Shown piece after piece: positions 57,207 through 64,000 of a stretch of 64,000 bases of DNA. Source of the stretch: Deltaproteobacteria bacterium (GTDB lineage: Bacteria > Desulfobacterota > Binatia > Binatales > Binataceae). Position 1 is the stretch's first letter; each line of letters opens with the position of its first letter. Position numbers and translations under genes: made by a program. The notes under the pieces are model-generated. The model was not told the origin of the DNA. It searched no databases and was given only the letters and a program-made list of their open reading frames with translations. The stretch lies in assembly GCA_021799495.1 (NCBI GenBank), contig JAJZAI010000006.1, forward strand, positions 1 to 64,000. Direction: 5' to 3'.

Positions 57207-58226
57207 ATGATTGTCGTGATGCGGCCGCGGGCCGGCGAAGCCGAGATCGCGAATGTGGTGCGGATGGTCGAGGCGCTCGACTACCGCGCCCACGTGATTC
57301 GCGGGGTTGAACGCACCGTCGTCGCGTGCGTTGGCGACGAGCGCGGCGAGGGCCATTCGCTCGCCCATCTCGAGTCCGTCGCGGGAGTCGAGCGGGTGAT
57401 GCCGGTGCTCAGACCTTACAAGCTCGCGAGCCGCGAGGTCCGGCCCGAAGGATCGCGCGTGACGGTCGGCGGAGTTGAAATCGGCGGGCGCCGAATCGTC
57501 GTGATGGGCGGGCCGTGCGCGGTCGAAAGCGCCGCGCAGGTCGAAGGCGCGGCCGACGCGGTGAAGCGCGCCGGGGCCCATCTGATGCGCGGCGGCGCGT
57601 ACAAGCCGCGCACCTCGCCCTATTCGTTCCAGGGGATGGAGGATCGCGGCCTCACGCTGCTTGAAACCGCCGCGCGCCGCGCCGGACTGCCGGTCGTCAC
57701 CGAAATCATGGACGCGCAGGATATCGATCTCGTCGCGGAACATGCCGACATGCTGCAGGTGGGCGCGCGCAATGCGCAGAATTTCTCGCTCCTGCGCCGG
57801 CTCGGACGGATTCGCAAGCCGGTGTTGCTGAAACGGGGGATGGCGACGCGGCTCGACGAATTTCTGATGGCGGCGGAATATATTCTCTCCGAAGGGAATC
57901 CCGACGTGGTGCTGTGCGAGCGCGGGATCAGAACATTCGAGACGGCGACCCGCAACACCCTTGATCTCAACGCCGTGCCGCTGCTCAAGCAATGGACCCA
58001 TCTGCCGGTGATTGTCGATCCCAGCCACGGCACGGGCGTGTGGTCGCTGGTCGAACCGATGGCGCTGGCGGCGGTCGCCGCAGGCGCGGACGGCCTGCTG
58101 ATTGAAGTTCATCCGGACCCGGCGGCCGCGCTTTCCGACGGTCCGCAACAGTTGACGCCGGCGAGTTTCGCGCATCTGATGGCCGCGCTCGGGCCGGTGG
58201 CGGAGGCGGTCGGACGATCGCTTTAG
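57207..58226 (+). CDS. aroF: 3-deoxy-7-phosphoheptulonate (DAHP) synthase
   Basis: A 339-residue type I-beta DAHP synthase. Residues 1-70 form the ferredoxin-like regulatory domain; the barrel has [25 protein letters not shown], and VDPSHGTG. It condenses PEP with erythrose 4-phosphate, the first shikimate step that supplies the pheA/tyrA branch at the other end of the window. GAGGGGG lies 9 bases before the ATG. A slightly longer in-frame form is less likely. Confidence 0.95.
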   Translation: MIVVMRPRAGEAEIANVVRMVEALDYRAHVIRGVERTVVACVGDERGEGHSLAHLESVAGVERVMPVLRPYKLASREVRPEGSRVTVGGVEIGGRRIVVMGGPCAVESAAQVEGAADAVKRAGAHLMRGGAYKPRTSPYSFQGMEDRGLTLLETAARRAGLPVVTEIMDAQDIDLVAEHADMLQVGARNAQNFSLLRRLGRIRKPVLLKRGMATRLDEFLMAAEYILSEGNPDVVLCERGIRTFETATRNTLDLNAVPLLKQWTHLPVIVDPSHGTGVWSLVEPMALAAVAAGADGLLIEVHPDPAAALSDGPQQLTPASFAHLMAALGPVAEAVGRSL

Positions 58227-58305
58227 GCGCATACGCCCCGGCGCGAGCGTATCGTGCGGCCGGCGCGGCGCGCGCGGCGTCGCCGGCCGGATAAATCGAA
58301 TCGCG

Positions 58306-59226
58306 ATGGCGAAACCGCGCAAGCCGCCGGCGCTGAGACCGGGAGACGTGGTGGGGGTGGTGGCGCCGTCGGCCGCGATCGAGCGCAGCTATCTCGAAAC
58401 GGGCGTCGAAGCGCTGGCGGCGATGGGTTACCGGGTCAAAGTGTCCGCACATGCGCTGGATCGCGCCGGAATCATGGCGGGAACCGACGCGGTGCGGGCG
58501 GGGGAGCTGAACGCGTTTTTCGCCGATCCGGAAGTGCGCGCGATTTTCGCGGCGCGCGGCGGCTACGGCGCGGGCCGGATTCTGCCGCAGGTCGATTATG
58601 CGGCGATCGCGCGGCGGCCGAAAATTTTCCTGGGCTTCTCCGACGCGACTTTTCTGCTCAATGCGCTGGTCGATCGCGCGGGCGTGATCGCGTTTCACGG
58701 TCCGATGGCGGCGATGGATTTCGCGCGCGGCTTGACGCCGCGATCGAGCGCGCATCTCCAGCGCCTGCTCGGCGGCGCGCCGGGCGGCTTCGAGCTCGAA
58801 GCGGAAGCGGCGCTGCGGCCGGGAACCGCCGCCGGCGAACTGATCGGCGGATGCCTGTCGGTCGTCGTCGCGACGCTCGGCACGCCGTACGCGCCGCGTT
58901 TCGACGGCCGGATTCTGTTCCTCGAGGATACCGGCGAAAAAGCTTATCGCATCGATCGGATGCTCGTGCAGTTGCGGCAGTCGGGCGCGCTCGGCCGGGT
59001 CGCGGGAATTGTCTTCGGCGCAATCCGGCCGCTGGGCGGCGAGGATCTCGAACGGACGCGCATCGCGGAGTTCGCCGCGGAGCAGACGCGCGATCTCGAC
59101 TGTCCGGTGTTATTCGGAATCGAGGCCGGCCACGGTTCGGAGAACCTGGCGCTGCCGTTTGGGGCCGCGGTGCGGCTCGAAGCCGGCGCGCGGCGCATGG
59201 TGTGCGAGGATGCCGTCGTGAGCTAG
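58306..59226 (+). CDS. ldcA: Muramoyltetrapeptide (LD-)carboxypeptidase, S66 family
   Basis: A 306-residue protein. RPGDVVGVVAPS at the N-terminus, ARGGYGAGRI, the nucleophile segment GFSDAT, LEDTGEKAYRIDRM (Glu) and EAGHGSEN (His) follow the S66 serine-peptidase order. It removes the terminal D-Ala from recycled tetrapeptides in the cytoplasm. Mpl, a later recycling enzyme, is encoded 4 kb downstream. MccF-type immunity function cannot be excluded. Confidence 0.88.
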   Translation: MAKPRKPPALRPGDVVGVVAPSAAIERSYLETGVEALAAMGYRVKVSAHALDRAGIMAGTDAVRAGELNAFFADPEVRAIFAARGGYGAGRILPQVDYAAIARRPKIFLGFSDATFLLNALVDRAGVIAFHGPMAAMDFARGLTPRSSAHLQRLLGGAPGGFELEAEAALRPGTAAGELIGGCLSVVVATLGTPYAPRFDGRILFLEDTGEKAYRIDRMLVQLRQSGALGRVAGIVFGAIRPLGGEDLERTRIAEFAAEQTRDLDCPVLFGIEAGHGSENLALPFGAAVRLEAGARRMVCEDAVVS

Positions 59227-59277
59227 GCGGCGCGCGGCGTGTGCGCGCAGGGGGCGCGCGCAAAGGAGGGACATGCC

Positions 59278-60411
59278 GTGAGTTGGCGCGAGGTCGAACA
59301 GGCGTTCGCCGAAGCGATCGAAAAAGGCGCGATTCCGGGCGCGGTTCTGATCGCGCGGCGCGGCGCGGACATCGAATATCAGGGCGCCTTCGGGTTGCGC
59401 CGCCGCGAGCCTGAAGCCGCGCCGATGAGCTTGGAGACGGTCTTCGACCTGTCGTCGCTGACCAAGCCGCTCGCGACCGCGGCCGCGGCGATGGCGCTGG
59501 TCGCCGAGGGCAAGTTGAAGCTCGACGAGCGGGTCGGCCGCTACCTGCCGAATCTGGGAGTGCATGGCAAGGGCGGAGTGACCTTCCGCCATCTGCTGGC
59601 GCACTGTTCGGGGCTGGCGGCTTGGCGCGCGTTTTACGAGCGCGTGGCCGCGATCGAGCGCGGCGGCCGGGTGAACTTCACGGCGAGCCGCGCCGCGCGC
59701 GACTTCGTTTACGAGGAAATCCATCGCGAACGTCCGGAAGCGCGGCCCGGCGTTCGCGCCATCTATTCCGACCTGGGTTTCATGCTGCTCGGCGAGGCGA
59801 TCGAGCAGATCGGCCTGTCCCAGCTCGATCGTTTCTGCGCCGAGCGGATTTTCCGGCCGCTCGGATTGCGCGCGACCGGATTTTTCGATCTGGCGCTCGC
59901 GCGGGTGCGCCGGCTCGAACCGGTCGCCGAGATGTTCGCGGCGACCGGATTTTGTCCGATCCGCCAGCGGATTCTTTGCGGCGAGGTCGATGACGAAAAC
60001 GCCTACGCGATGGGCGGCGTGGCGGGGCATGCGGGGCTGTTCGCGCCGGCGGCGGAAATCGATCGAATCGCGGTCGAATTGATGGCGGCGTGGGTCGGCC
60101 ATTCCGATCTTCTGCCGCAGAAAATCGTCCGCGAATTCTGGACGCGCGATTCCGCCGTGAGCGGCTCGACCTGGGCGCTCGGATGGGACACGCCGTCGCC
60201 GGCGTATTCAAGCTCGGGACGCCATTTTTCGCCCGCTGCTGTCGGCCATCTGGGTTTCACGGGCACTTCTATCTGGATCGAACCGGAAGCCGGAATCTCG
60301 ATCGTGCTGCTCACCAACCGCGTTCATCCGCATCGCGACAACCAGGCGATTCGCGAGTTCCGGCCGATGATCCACGACCTCGCGATGGAGGCGCTGGGGG
60401 TCGGCGATTGA
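59278..60411 (+). CDS. Serine hydrolase of the beta-lactamase class C / esterase family
   Basis: A 377-residue protein. The SxxK motif is SLTK (in SSLTKPLAT), the second motif is YSDLG, and a late GHLGFTGTS stands for the KTG box. The GTG start has AAAGGAGG seven bases upstream; an ATG at 59273 is out of frame. No signal peptide is visible, so it is probably a cytoplasmic esterase or peptidase rather than a beta-lactamase. It follows ldcA by 51 bases and may share its transcript. Confidence 0.85.
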   Translation: MSWREVEQAFAEAIEKGAIPGAVLIARRGADIEYQGAFGLRRREPEAAPMSLETVFDLSSLTKPLATAAAAMALVAEGKLKLDERVGRYLPNLGVHGKGGVTFRHLLAHCSGLAAWRAFYERVAAIERGGRVNFTASRAARDFVYEEIHRERPEARPGVRAIYSDLGFMLLGEAIEQIGLSQLDRFCAERIFRPLGLRATGFFDLALARVRRLEPVAEMFAATGFCPIRQRILCGEVDDENAYAMGGVAGHAGLFAPAAEIDRIAVELMAAWVGHSDLLPQKIVREFWTRDSAVSGSTWALGWDTPSPAYSSSGRHFSPAAVGHLGFTGTSIWIEPEAGISIVLLTNRVHPHRDNQAIREFRPMIHDLAMEALGVGD

Positions 60412-60418
60412 GCGCAAC

Positions 60419-60481
60419 TTGTCTCTCCCGAATTAGCGCGATATACTCCCATCCAGTATGACCGATACTATTAGGGAGTAT
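60419..60481 (+). promoter_or_regulatory. csoR promoter and double palindromic operator
   Basis: TTGTCT, 17 bases, TATACT form the promoter. From the -10 to the ATG runs a symmetric element: ATACTCCC, four bases, AGTAT, five bases, ATACT, four bases, GGGAGTAT. It can be read as two inverted TACT-N7-AGTA sites (60444-60458 and 60466-60480), the pattern of CsoR/RcnR-type operators. It covers the start codon. Confidence 0.8.
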
Positions 60482-60800
60482 GGCTGGATCGCAATCGAAC
60501 CATAACCGCGCCGCCCGGCTCAAACCCCGGCCGCGGGCGGTCCGGCTGAAGCGCGATATCATGGCGCGCCTGAATCGTGCGCAGGGGCAGTTGCGCGGCG
60601 TCGGCAGGATGGTCGAGGGCGACGCGTATTGCGTGGACGTGCTGCAGCAAATCGCGGCGGCGCGGCGCGCGCTCGATCGCGCGGCGCTGATCCTGCTGCG
60701 GGAACATCTGGAGACCTGCGTCGCCGACGCGCTCGCGGCTGGCGGCTCGCGGGCGAAAATCGATGAATTGATCGGCGCGCTTGATCGTTTTCTGGCGTGA
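60480..60800 (+). CDS. csoR: CsoR/RcnR-family metal-sensing repressor (copper type)
   Basis: A 106-residue all-helical repressor. [17 protein letters not shown] is the family signature. Metal ligands are C51, H76 and C80 (C-x24-H-x3-C), the Cu(I) pattern of CsoR rather than the Ni/Co pattern of RcnR. A basic N-terminal tail precedes the core. It should leave DNA when Cu(I) binds, derepressing itself and copA. The ATG lies in its own operator; the stop lies next to or overlaps the copA start. Confidence 0.92.
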   Translation: MAGSQSNHNRAARLKPRPRAVRLKRDIMARLNRAQGQLRGVGRMVEGDAYCVDVLQQIAAARRALDRAALILLREHLETCVADALAAGGSRAKIDELIGALDRFLA

Positions 60801-60805
60801 CAGGC

Positions 60806-63172
60806 ATGGAAGATAAATGCGGAAGCCATCACGGGCCGGCCGCCGCCGCTGGCGCGGCCGTGGCGAAAGATCCGGTTTGCGGGATGACGGTAAATCCGGC
60901 GGCGGCGAAGTGGCGGCATAATCACGAGGCGCGTGAATTCCTGTTTTGCAGCGAGGGGTGCCTGAAGAAATTCGCCGCCGAGCCGGCGAAATATCTGGCG
61001 GCGAAACCGGCCGCGCCGCGCGCCGCCGCACCCGCGGCCAACGATGCGGCGGCGGTTTACACCTGCCCGATGCATCCGGAGGTGCGCCGTTCGGCGCCGG
61101 GCGATTGCCCGCTTTGCGGAATGGCGCTGGAGGCGCACGTTGCGGCGGCGGACGCGGAGCCGCCGAATCCCGAGCTGATCGGCATGACGCGGCGTTTTTG
61201 GGTCAGCGCGGTGTTGTCGGCGCCGCTGCTCGCGCTGGCGATGGCCGATGCGTTGCCGGGCATGCCGGCGCGGCGCGCGCTGGGTGGAATGCGCACGATG
61301 GCATGGATCGAGCTTGCGCTGGCGACGCCCGTGGTGGTTTGGGGCGCGGCGCCGTTTTTCGCGCGCGGCGCGCGTTCGGTCGCGAACCGCAGCCTCAACA
61401 TGTTCACGCTGATTTCGCTCGGCGTTGGAATCGCATACGGCTACAGCTTGATCGCCGCGCTCGCGCCGCAAATCTTTCCGCCGTCGGCGCGCGGCGCGGG
61501 CGGACTGCCGCCGGTCTATTTCGAGGCGGCGGCGGTTATCACCGCGCTGGTGCTGCTGGGCCAGGTGCTGGAGCTGCGCGCGCGCGGCCGGACGGCGGGA
61601 GCGATTCGAGAGCTGCTCGGGATGGCTCCGCGGACGGCGCGAATCGTCCGGCTCGGCGGTATCGAAGAGGACGCGCCGCTCGACCGCGTGCAGCCAGGCG
61701 ATCTGCTGCGCGTGCGGCCGGGCGAAAAAATTCCGGTTGACGGCGTAATCGTCGAAGGCGCGGGCGCGATCGACGAATCGATGATCACGGGCGAGCCGAT
61801 GCCCGTGGAAAAAGCGGCGGGCGACCGCGTGATCGGCGCGACGGTCAACGGCGCCGGCTCGTTCGTGATGCGCGCGGAGCGGGTCGGCGCGGAAACCGTG
61901 CTGGCGCAAATCGTGCGGATGGTGGCCGAGGCGCAGCGCAGCCGCGCGCCGATTCAGCGGATGGCCGACATGGTGTCGGGCTATTTCGTGCCGATGGTGC
62001 TGGCGGCGGCGGTGGTGGCGTTCGCGGCGTGGTATGTGGCGGGGCCGGAGCCGCGTCTCGCGCATGCGATTCTCGCCGCGGTCGCGGTACTGATAATCGC
62101 TTGTCCGTGCGCGTTGGGTCTCGCCACGCCGCTGGCGGTGATGGTCGGCACGGGCCGGGGGGCGCGCGCGGGCGTGCTGATCCGCAACGCCGAAGCGCTC
62201 GAACAGATGGAAAAGATCGACACGATCGTGGTCGACAAGACCGGCACGCTGACCGCCGGCAAGCCGCGGCTGGTGGGCGTGCAAACTCTTGGCGGCGTGC
62301 CTGAAAACGAACTTTTGCGGCTCGCCGCGAGCGTCGAGCGCTTGAGCGAACATCCGCTGGCCGCGGCGATCGCGGCGGGCGCGGGCGCGCGCGGAATCGT
62401 TTTCGCCAAAGTCGATGATTTCAAATCGACGCCCGGCGCCGGTGTGTCCGGAACGATCGAAGGGCGCAAAGTCGCCGTGGGAAGGACTTCGATTTTCAGC
62501 GTTGCGGGCGCCGCCGCGAGCGATTTGGAGACGCGCGCGGCGAAGCCGCGGGCGGAAGGCGCGACGGTCGTCTTCGTCGCGATCGACGGCGCGCCGGCGG
62601 GGCTGATCGCGGTGGCCGATCCGGTCAAGGAAACGACGCCGGCGGCGCTCGCGCAACTGTCCGCGGCCGGAATCCGCGTGGTGATGCTCACCGGCGACAG
62701 CCGGGCGACGGCGGAGGCGGTCGCGCGGCGGCTCGGTATCAGGGAATTTATCGCGGAAGCGATGCCGGCGGACAAAGCCGAGACGGTACGCCGCCTGCAA
62801 GGCGAGGGGCGCGTGGTCGCGATGGCGGGCGACGGAATCAACGACGCGCCGGCGCTGGCCGCGGCGACGGTTGGAATCGCGATGGGCACCGGAACCGACG
62901 TCGCGATGCAGAGCGCGGGAATCACGCTGGTCAAGGGCGATTTGACCGGAATTGTGCGCGCGGTCCATCTGAGCCGCGCGACGATGCGGAATATCCGGCA
63001 GAATCTTTTTTTCGCGTTCGTTTACAATATGCTCGGCGTGCCGATCGCGGCGGGCGCGCTGTATCCGTTTATCGGTTTGCTGCTGAATCCGATGATCGCG
63101 AGCGCGGCGATGAGCGCGAGTTCGATTTCGGTCGTGGCGAATTCGCTGCGGCTGCGGCGCGCGGAATTGTGA
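60806..63172 (+). CDS. copA: Copper-translocating P1B-type ATPase with YHS and HMBD domains
   Basis: A 788-residue P-type ATPase. A YHS-like domain (about 21-64, DPVCGM) and a heavy-metal-binding domain (about 85-109, [10 protein letters not shown] and CPLCGM) replace the usual CxxC HMA domains. The membrane metal site is C433-P-C435, phosphorylation D477 is in DKTGTLT, then SEHPLAAAI and GDGINDAP. It exports Cu(I) from the cytoplasm. A GTG at 60797 overlapping the csoR stop as GTGA is an alternative start. It is in one operon with csoR. Confidence 0.94.
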   Translation: MEDKCGSHHGPAAAAGAAVAKDPVCGMTVNPAAAKWRHNHEAREFLFCSEGCLKKFAAEPAKYLAAKPAAPRAAAPAANDAAAVYTCPMHPEVRRSAPGDCPLCGMALEAHVAAADAEPPNPELIGMTRRFWVSAVLSAPLLALAMADALPGMPARRALGGMRTMAWIELALATPVVVWGAAPFFARGARSVANRSLNMFTLISLGVGIAYGYSLIAALAPQIFPPSARGAGGLPPVYFEAAAVITALVLLGQVLELRARGRTAGAIRELLGMAPRTARIVRLGGIEEDAPLDRVQPGDLLRVRPGEKIPVDGVIVEGAGAIDESMITGEPMPVEKAAGDRVIGATVNGAGSFVMRAERVGAETVLAQIVRMVAEAQRSRAPIQRMADMVSGYFVPMVLAAAVVAFAAWYVAGPEPRLAHAILAAVAVLIIACPCALGLATPLAVMVGTGRGARAGVLIRNAEALEQMEKIDTIVVDKTGTLTAGKPRLVGVQTLGGVPENELLRLAASVERLSEHPLAAAIAAGAGARGIVFAKVDDFKSTPGAGVSGTIEGRKVAVGRTSIFSVAGAAASDLETRAAKPRAEGATVVFVAIDGAPAGLIAVADPVKETTPAALAQLSAAGIRVVMLTGDSRATAEAVARRLGIREFIAEAMPADKAETVRRLQGEGRVVAMAGDGINDAPALAAATVGIAMGTGTDVAMQSAGITLVKGDLTGIVRAVHLSRATMRNIRQNLFFAFVYNMLGVPIAAGALYPFIGLLLNPMIASAAMSASSISVVANSLRLRRAEL

Positions 63173-63203
63173 AGCGCGCGGCGGCGGACGGGGGTTGACG
63201 GGC

Positions 63204-64000
63204 ATGGCGTTCGAGGTATCCGCCGAGTCGGCGGCGCGGATGGAGCGGATTCCCGCGGCTGTTCGCCACGTTCATCTGATCGGCGTGGCGGGTTCCGCGA
63301 TGGCGGCGCTGGCGGGGATGTTCGTCGCGCGCGGGATTCGCGTGACCGGCTCGGACAGCCAGCTTTACGAACCAACCGCGTCGCTGCTGAAGGAATTGAA
63401 CGTCGCGGCGCGAATTCCGTACTCCGCCGCGAATCTGGAGCCGCCGCCCGACCTCGCGATCGTCGGCAACGTGGTGACGCGCGCGAATCCGGAAGCGGCC
63501 GCGCTGATCGCGGGCGTGATTCCGTACGTTTCGATGCCGGAGGCGCTCTGGAGTTTTTTCCTGCGCGAGCGGCGGGTGCTGATGGTCGCCGGAACGCACG
63601 GCAAGACGACGTCCACGGCGATGATCGCGCATGTGCTGGCGGCGGCGGGGCGCGATCCGTCGATGCTGGTGGGCGGAATCGCGATCGATTTCGGCGCGAA
63701 CTACCGGCTCGACGGCGGCGATGACTTCGTGATCGAAGGCGACGAGTACGACACCGCGTTTTTCGACAAGGGGCCGAAATTCCTGCACTACCGTCCGCGC
63801 GGCGCGATTCTGACGGCGGTCGAATTCGATCACGCCGATATCTATCGCGACCTCGAGCATGTGAAGTCGTCGTTCCGCGCGTTGGCCGAGCGGATGGACG
63901 AGTCGCGCGTGCTCGCGGTATGCGCCGACTTTCCGCATGCGCTCGACGTGAGCGCGCGCACGCAGGCGCGGCGGCCCACCTTCGGCCTGCGCGCGGGAGA
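63204..64000 (+). CDS. mpl: UDP-N-acetylmuramate:L-Ala-gamma-D-Glu-meso-DAP ligase (5' part; continues past window)
   Basis: The first 265 codons are present and open at the window end. HVHLIGVAGSAMAALAGM is the N-terminal UDP-binding region, GTHGKTTSTAM the ATP-binding loop, and EGDEYDTAFFDK plus EFDHADIY the central domain. This matches Mpl more than MurC by EGDEYDTAF. It reattaches recycled murein tripeptide to UDP-MurNAc. The ATG has no strong ribosome-binding site. Confidence 0.9.
   Translation, partial: MAFEVSAESAARMERIPAAVRHVHLIGVAGSAMAALAGMFVARGIRVTGSDSQLYEPTASLLKELNVAARIPYSAANLEPPPDLAIVGNVVTRANPEAAALIAGVIPYVSMPEALWSFFLRERRVLMVAGTHGKTTSTAMIAHVLAAAGRDPSMLVGGIAIDFGANYRLDGGDDFVIEGDEYDTAFFDKGPKFLHYRPRGAILTAVEFDHADIYRDLEHVKSSFRALAERMDESRVLAVCADFPHALDVSARTQARRPTFGLRAG

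Noticed and set aside
59278-60411. Antibiotic-resistance beta-lactamase
   Set aside because: It has the SxxK fold but no signal peptide and an altered YxN motif (YSD), as in esterase and peptidase relatives.
60311-63205. A 964-residue minus-strand open frame opposite csoR and copA
   Set aside because: Arg/His-rich shadow of two well-supported genes with all family motifs on the plus strand.

Overview
The window is a dense, high-GC stretch of a Gram-negative bacterial chromosome, with about 58 protein genes and no rRNA or tRNA that I could recognise. Lineage is inferred. The core order mutL-miaA-accA, pheA-hisC-tyrA-cmk-rpsA-ihfB, the small DUF507 and DUF4911 families, two luciferase-like (LLM) flavin oxidoreductases, lipoproteins and Tat genes fit a soil-type lineage near the former Deltaproteobacteria. 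Candidatus Binatota or a relative is my best guess, at roughly 50% confidence. No plasmid, phage or insertion-sequence gene is visible.

Layout. 0-9.2 kb: same-strand housekeeping run for mismatch repair, tRNA modification, fatty-acid initiation, aromatic amino-acid synthesis, cytidylate kinase, ribosomal protein S1, IHF beta and a HIT hydrolase, with several overlapping genes. 9.3-12.3 kb: a Mg-chelatase/MoxR-like AAA ATPase followed by a VWA protein. 12.3-19.5 kb: mostly minus-strand envelope and accessory genes (secreted metallopeptidase, MFS exporter, MBL hydrolase, O-methyltransferase with a coupled lipoprotein, CAP protein, quinone oxidoreductase). 19.7-24.3 kb: a HAD phosphatase, a repeat-rich convergent junction, then a minus-strand run of LLM oxidoreductase, MCE lipoprotein, small protein and ThDP enzyme. 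24.4-28.5 kb: hydrolase, small proteins and a coupled pair of ArsA/Get3-like ATPases. 28.5-34.8 kb: GH15 glucoamylase, TatC, TatB-like protein, a deacetylase and an FHA-TM-CAP fusion. 35-44.2 kb: a second LLM oxidoreductase, alpha/beta hydrolase, periplasmic cyclophilin, PHP protein, PtsP, a membrane-anchored radical SAM protein and two DUF507 genes. 44.2-45.6 kb: an AT-richer island with a secreted orphan protein, then a frataxin homologue. 45.6-47.7 kb: groESL behind a CIRCE element. 47.8-56.7 kb: an AddAB-like helicase-nuclease, an orphan response regulator and a nuclease-type metallophosphoesterase. 57-64 kb: DAHP synthase, LD-carboxypeptidase, a serine hydrolase, a CsoR/CopA copper-resistance operon with a clear operator, and the start of mpl.

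How they work together. DAHP synthase (57 kb) feeds the shikimate route that pheA, hisC and tyrA (3-6 kb) complete, but aroA is absent from the slot it often occupies next to cmk. Peptidoglycan recycling is represented by the LD-carboxypeptidase and Mpl. Copper handling is a self-contained CsoR-CopA unit. The most unusual elements are the P-loop-variant AAA/VWA pair, the asymmetric ArsA pair, the membrane-anchored radical SAM protein with a TetR-like operator, the FHA-TM-CAP fusion, an eight-step degenerate repeat ladder at 20.4-20.6 kb and a 12-bp perfect inverted repeat in front of addB.
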